Assembly: GCA_035493895.1 (NCBI GenBank) | Contig: DATJHM010000255.1 | Coordinates: 1-6,322, forward strand | Source: DATJHM01 sp035493895 | GTDB taxonomy: Bacteria > Chloroflexota > Ktedonobacteria > Ktedonobacterales > Ktedonobacteraceae | Reading direction: 5' to 3' | DNA: 6,322 nt | Part shown: piece by piece, positions 4,776 through 6,322 of the stretch | Layout of the letters: each line of letters begins with the position of its first letter | Position numbering within the stretch: position 1 is the stretch's first letter | The notes under the pieces: generated by a model | What the model saw: only the letters and a program-made list of their open reading frames with translations | Database searches by the model: none | Told to the model about the DNA's origin: nothing | Program-made: the position numbers and the translations under genes

Positions 4776-6322
4776 ATGAGCCAGCCTATCCAGGAGACGC
4801 TGCATCTGGAGGCTTCTATTCGCGAGACCCTGACCGAAAGCGAACAGCCGGGCCACGCCCTACGCGTGACGGTGATTCGCGGAGGTAAGAGCAAAAACGG
4901 CTATGTCTATGATCAGGCCGCACTTCAGAGTATCGCACGAATGCTCGAGGGCGCTCACGCCTACGCCGATCATGCGCGCAGTGCCAGCGACGAGGCCACA
5001 CGCAGTGTACGCGATATCGTCGGCTTCTATCACGATGCCGAAGTGATCGCGCCACAGGAGAACGAGCGGGTCGGACGCGTCGATGCGACCCTGCACATCT
5101 TCGAGGCCGCCGACTGGCTCTGGTCGCTGGTTCAGGAAGCCTGTGCGCTCGGTCGGCCCGAGCTGGTCGGTCTCTCCATCGACATTCTCGGCAAATGGCA
5201 GCAGAATCAGGAGATGCAGGGCAAAGCAGTCACGCAGGTCGTGGCCCTCAACTCCTGCGATATCGTCACACGACCGAGCGCGGGTGGCAGTTTCCGGCGC
5301 ATTCTCCATCACGATGCCAGTACACAAACGACATCATCTCAACCCGACAAACATGCAAACGTTTATCCAACATTCACCAAACAAGGAGGACCCATGTCAG
5401 AAGAACACATGCAAGAAACCAGTACCACCACCGCTGAACAGCAATCCAGTCAGATTGTGGAGCAGCAACAGCAGATCGAGCAACTGCGTCTCCAGGTCGA
5501 GCGCCAGTTGCAAGAGGCTCGCCAGCAGCGCGCCGAACTGACCCTCGAACGGCGCTTGCAGGAAAGCATTCTGCCCATTGCCGTCAAAGAACAAATCAAA
5601 GCGCGTCTGCACGGTCGCGTCTTTGAGGAGACAGAACTTGAACAGGAGTTAACCCGGGCCATCACTATGATGGCGCAATTGACCAGCGATGGTCTGATTC
5701 GCGGACAGGGATACGAGAAGGCCAGCACCAGCACGATGATCAGCGAGGCCGAGAAGATCCAGGCGGCGTTTGATCGCATGTTTGACCTGGAGATTGATAG
5801 CGCCCGACTCGGCAATATTCGCGGCTTCGGTGGTCTGCGCGAGGCGTATGCACGCGTCACCGGAGATAGCTCGCTGGCAGGCGGCATCTCGGGCGGGAGT
5901 ATGCTCGGACAGATTCGCGTTTCGGAGAGCGCACCCATGACGCGCATCAGCGAGGCCGATACAACCACAGCCAGCTTCTCGTACCTGCTCGGCTCCTCGA
6001 TGAACAAACGCTTGCTCAAGGATTATCAGGCGTGGCCCGCTGAATGGGTCAAATTTGTCAGTATCATCCCAATTCGGGACTTCAAGCAACAAACCAGAGT
6101 GCGCTTCGGCCACTTCGGTTCATTGCCAATTGTGCCGGAGGATACCGCTTACAATGCTGTAAGCCTGATCGATTCTGCGGCAACCTACGTCCCGCAAAAA
6201 AGAGGCAATCTGGTCACAGTTTCCCGGGAAGTAGTCATAAATGACGATCTGATGGCAGTCAAGCAGATCCCGACCAAGCTGGCCGTTGCCGCTGCCTATA
6301 CGCTCGCCGAGTTCGTCTATAG
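4776..6322 (+). CDS. Prohead maturation protease fused in frame to major capsid protein (3' partial)
   Basis: This single frame starts at ATG 4776 (AGGGAG at 4763-4768, 7-base spacer) and has no stop through 515 codons to the window end. Residues ~30-178 match prohead proteases of the HK97/S78 type: AHAYADH with candidate catalytic His66, then SVRDIVGFYHDAEV, LVGLSIDI with candidate nucleophile Ser134, and LNSCDIVTRPSAGGSF with conserved Asp162. Residues 178-206 are a Ser/Thr/Gln linker. Residues ~220-260 form a Gln/Glu/Arg-rich coiled coil like a delta or scaffold domain. From about 330 comes the capsid domain: GLREAYARVTGD (353-364), LLKDYQAWPAEW (413-424), VRFGHFGSLPIVPEDTAY (442-459), REVVINDDLMAV (484-495). 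This follows the Mu gpT-type HK97-fold pattern. In most phages the two proteins are separate genes; here no stop separates them. It could make a fusion that cleaves itself, or reflect a lost stop. Confidence 0.85.
   Translation, partial: MSQPIQETLHLEASIRETLTESEQPGHALRVTVIRGGKSKNGYVYDQAALQSIARMLEGAHAYADHARSASDEATRSVRDIVGFYHDAEVIAPQENERVGRVDATLHIFEAADWLWSLVQEACALGRPELVGLSIDILGKWQQNQEMQGKAVTQVVALNSCDIVTRPSAGGSFRRILHHDASTQTTSSQPDKHANVYPTFTKQGGPMSEEHMQETSTTTAEQQSSQIVEQQQQIEQLRLQVERQLQEARQQRAELTLERRLQESILPIAVKEQIKARLHGRVFEETELEQELTRAITMMAQLTSDGLIRGQGYEKASTSTMISEAEKIQAAFDRMFDLEIDSARLGNIRGFGGLREAYARVTGDSSLAGGISGGSMLGQIRVSESAPMTRISEADTTTASFSYLLGSSMNKRLLKDYQAWPAEWVKFVSIIPIRDFKQQTRVRFGHFGSLPIVPEDTAYNAVSLIDSAATYVPQKRGNLVTVSREVVINDDLMAVKQIPTKLAVAAAYTLAEFVY
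5383..5389 (+). promoter_or_regulatory. Strong internal ribosome binding site for the capsid protein
   Basis: AAGGAGG lies four bases before ATG 5394, inside the long protease-capsid frame. It is the strongest Shine-Dalgarno match in the right half apart from the one at 3601, and it is placed exactly where a separate capsid gene would start. Within the frame it encodes Lys-Gln-Gly-Gly of the linker. Confidence 0.7.
5394..6322 (+). CDS. Major capsid protein by internal start (nested, 3' partial)
   Basis: This is the same frame as the gene at 4776, entered at residue 207 of the fusion, with the strong ribosome binding site at 5383-5389. The product starts MSEEHMQETSTTTAEQQ, passes through the coiled-coil segment and enters the HK97/Mu-gpT-like capsid domain; the last codons lie outside the window. 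Capsid protein is needed in hundreds of copies while protease is needed in few, so separate initiation would give the right ratio. The leading ~150 residues before the capsid core could be the scaffold/delta part that the protease removes during head maturation. The cleavage site cannot be placed from the sequence. Confidence 0.7.
   Translation, partial: MSEEHMQETSTTTAEQQSSQIVEQQQQIEQLRLQVERQLQEARQQRAELTLERRLQESILPIAVKEQIKARLHGRVFEETELEQELTRAITMMAQLTSDGLIRGQGYEKASTSTMISEAEKIQAAFDRMFDLEIDSARLGNIRGFGGLREAYARVTGDSSLAGGISGGSMLGQIRVSESAPMTRISEADTTTASFSYLLGSSMNKRLLKDYQAWPAEWVKFVSIIPIRDFKQQTRVRFGHFGSLPIVPEDTAYNAVSLIDSAATYVPQKRGNLVTVSREVVINDDLMAVKQIPTKLAVAAAYTLAEFVY

Noticed and set aside
4860..5327. 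Minus-strand 155-residue frame opposite the protease
   Set aside because: It is the complement of a frame with clear prohead protease motifs and has no independent support.
5450..6113. Minus-strand frames opposite the capsid gene
   Set aside because: The coding strand shows capsid motifs in a long coherent frame; the antisense products are Arg/Ser/Leu-rich shadows.

Overview
The window looks like an accessory, mobile-element-rich stretch of a bacterial chromosome or a large element, most plausibly from a filamentous Ktedonobacteria-type Chloroflexota. That assignment is an inference from the style of the transposases and the mix of insertion elements with phage head genes; no rRNA, tRNA or taxonomic marker is present. 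The left half carries insertion-sequence material and short AT-rich hypothetical genes. The right half, from about 2700, is a GC-richer phage head-morphogenesis module read on the + strand.

Left part. Bases 1-243 (minus) are the start of a zinc-ribbon transposase-like gene, interrupted by an in-frame TGA and running off the left edge. Bases 569-1761 are a complete IS630-family insertion sequence. It has matching terminal inverted repeats, a TA duplication on each side, and one transposase split into two frames at a run of nine A (a -1 frameshift signal). It sits just upstream of a small AT-rich locus (1820-2433) that encodes an unrecognised helical protein and a DUF4177-like protein. The first gene overruns the second in the wrong frame, which suggests a frameshift near its 3' end.

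Middle. Two large inverted repeats abut one another: a 134-base MITE-like element (2455-2588) and an 83-base terminator-like hairpin (2589-2671). Directly after them comes the C-terminal remnant of a phage portal protein (to 3232), itself apparently carrying a one-base frameshift. This is probably the broken left border of a prophage head module; no terminase and no portal N-terminal half are present in the window.

Right part. After the portal remnant come a His/Gln/Pro-rich 92-residue protein, a 128-residue unidentified protein with a strong ribosome binding site, two tandem copies of a hairpin-forming 36-base repeat, and an acidic Pro/Asp/Leu-rich 219-residue protein with internal repeats. 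One long open frame then begins at 4776 and is still open at the right edge. Its first ~180 residues are a prohead (HK97/S78-like) maturation protease. It continues without a stop into a coiled-coil scaffold/delta-like region and a Mu-gpT/HK97-type major capsid domain. A near-perfect Shine-Dalgarno at 5383-5389 followed by ATG 5394 could start the capsid protein alone inside this frame. The locus could therefore make both a protease-capsid fusion and free capsid protein, which is the most interesting feature of the window.
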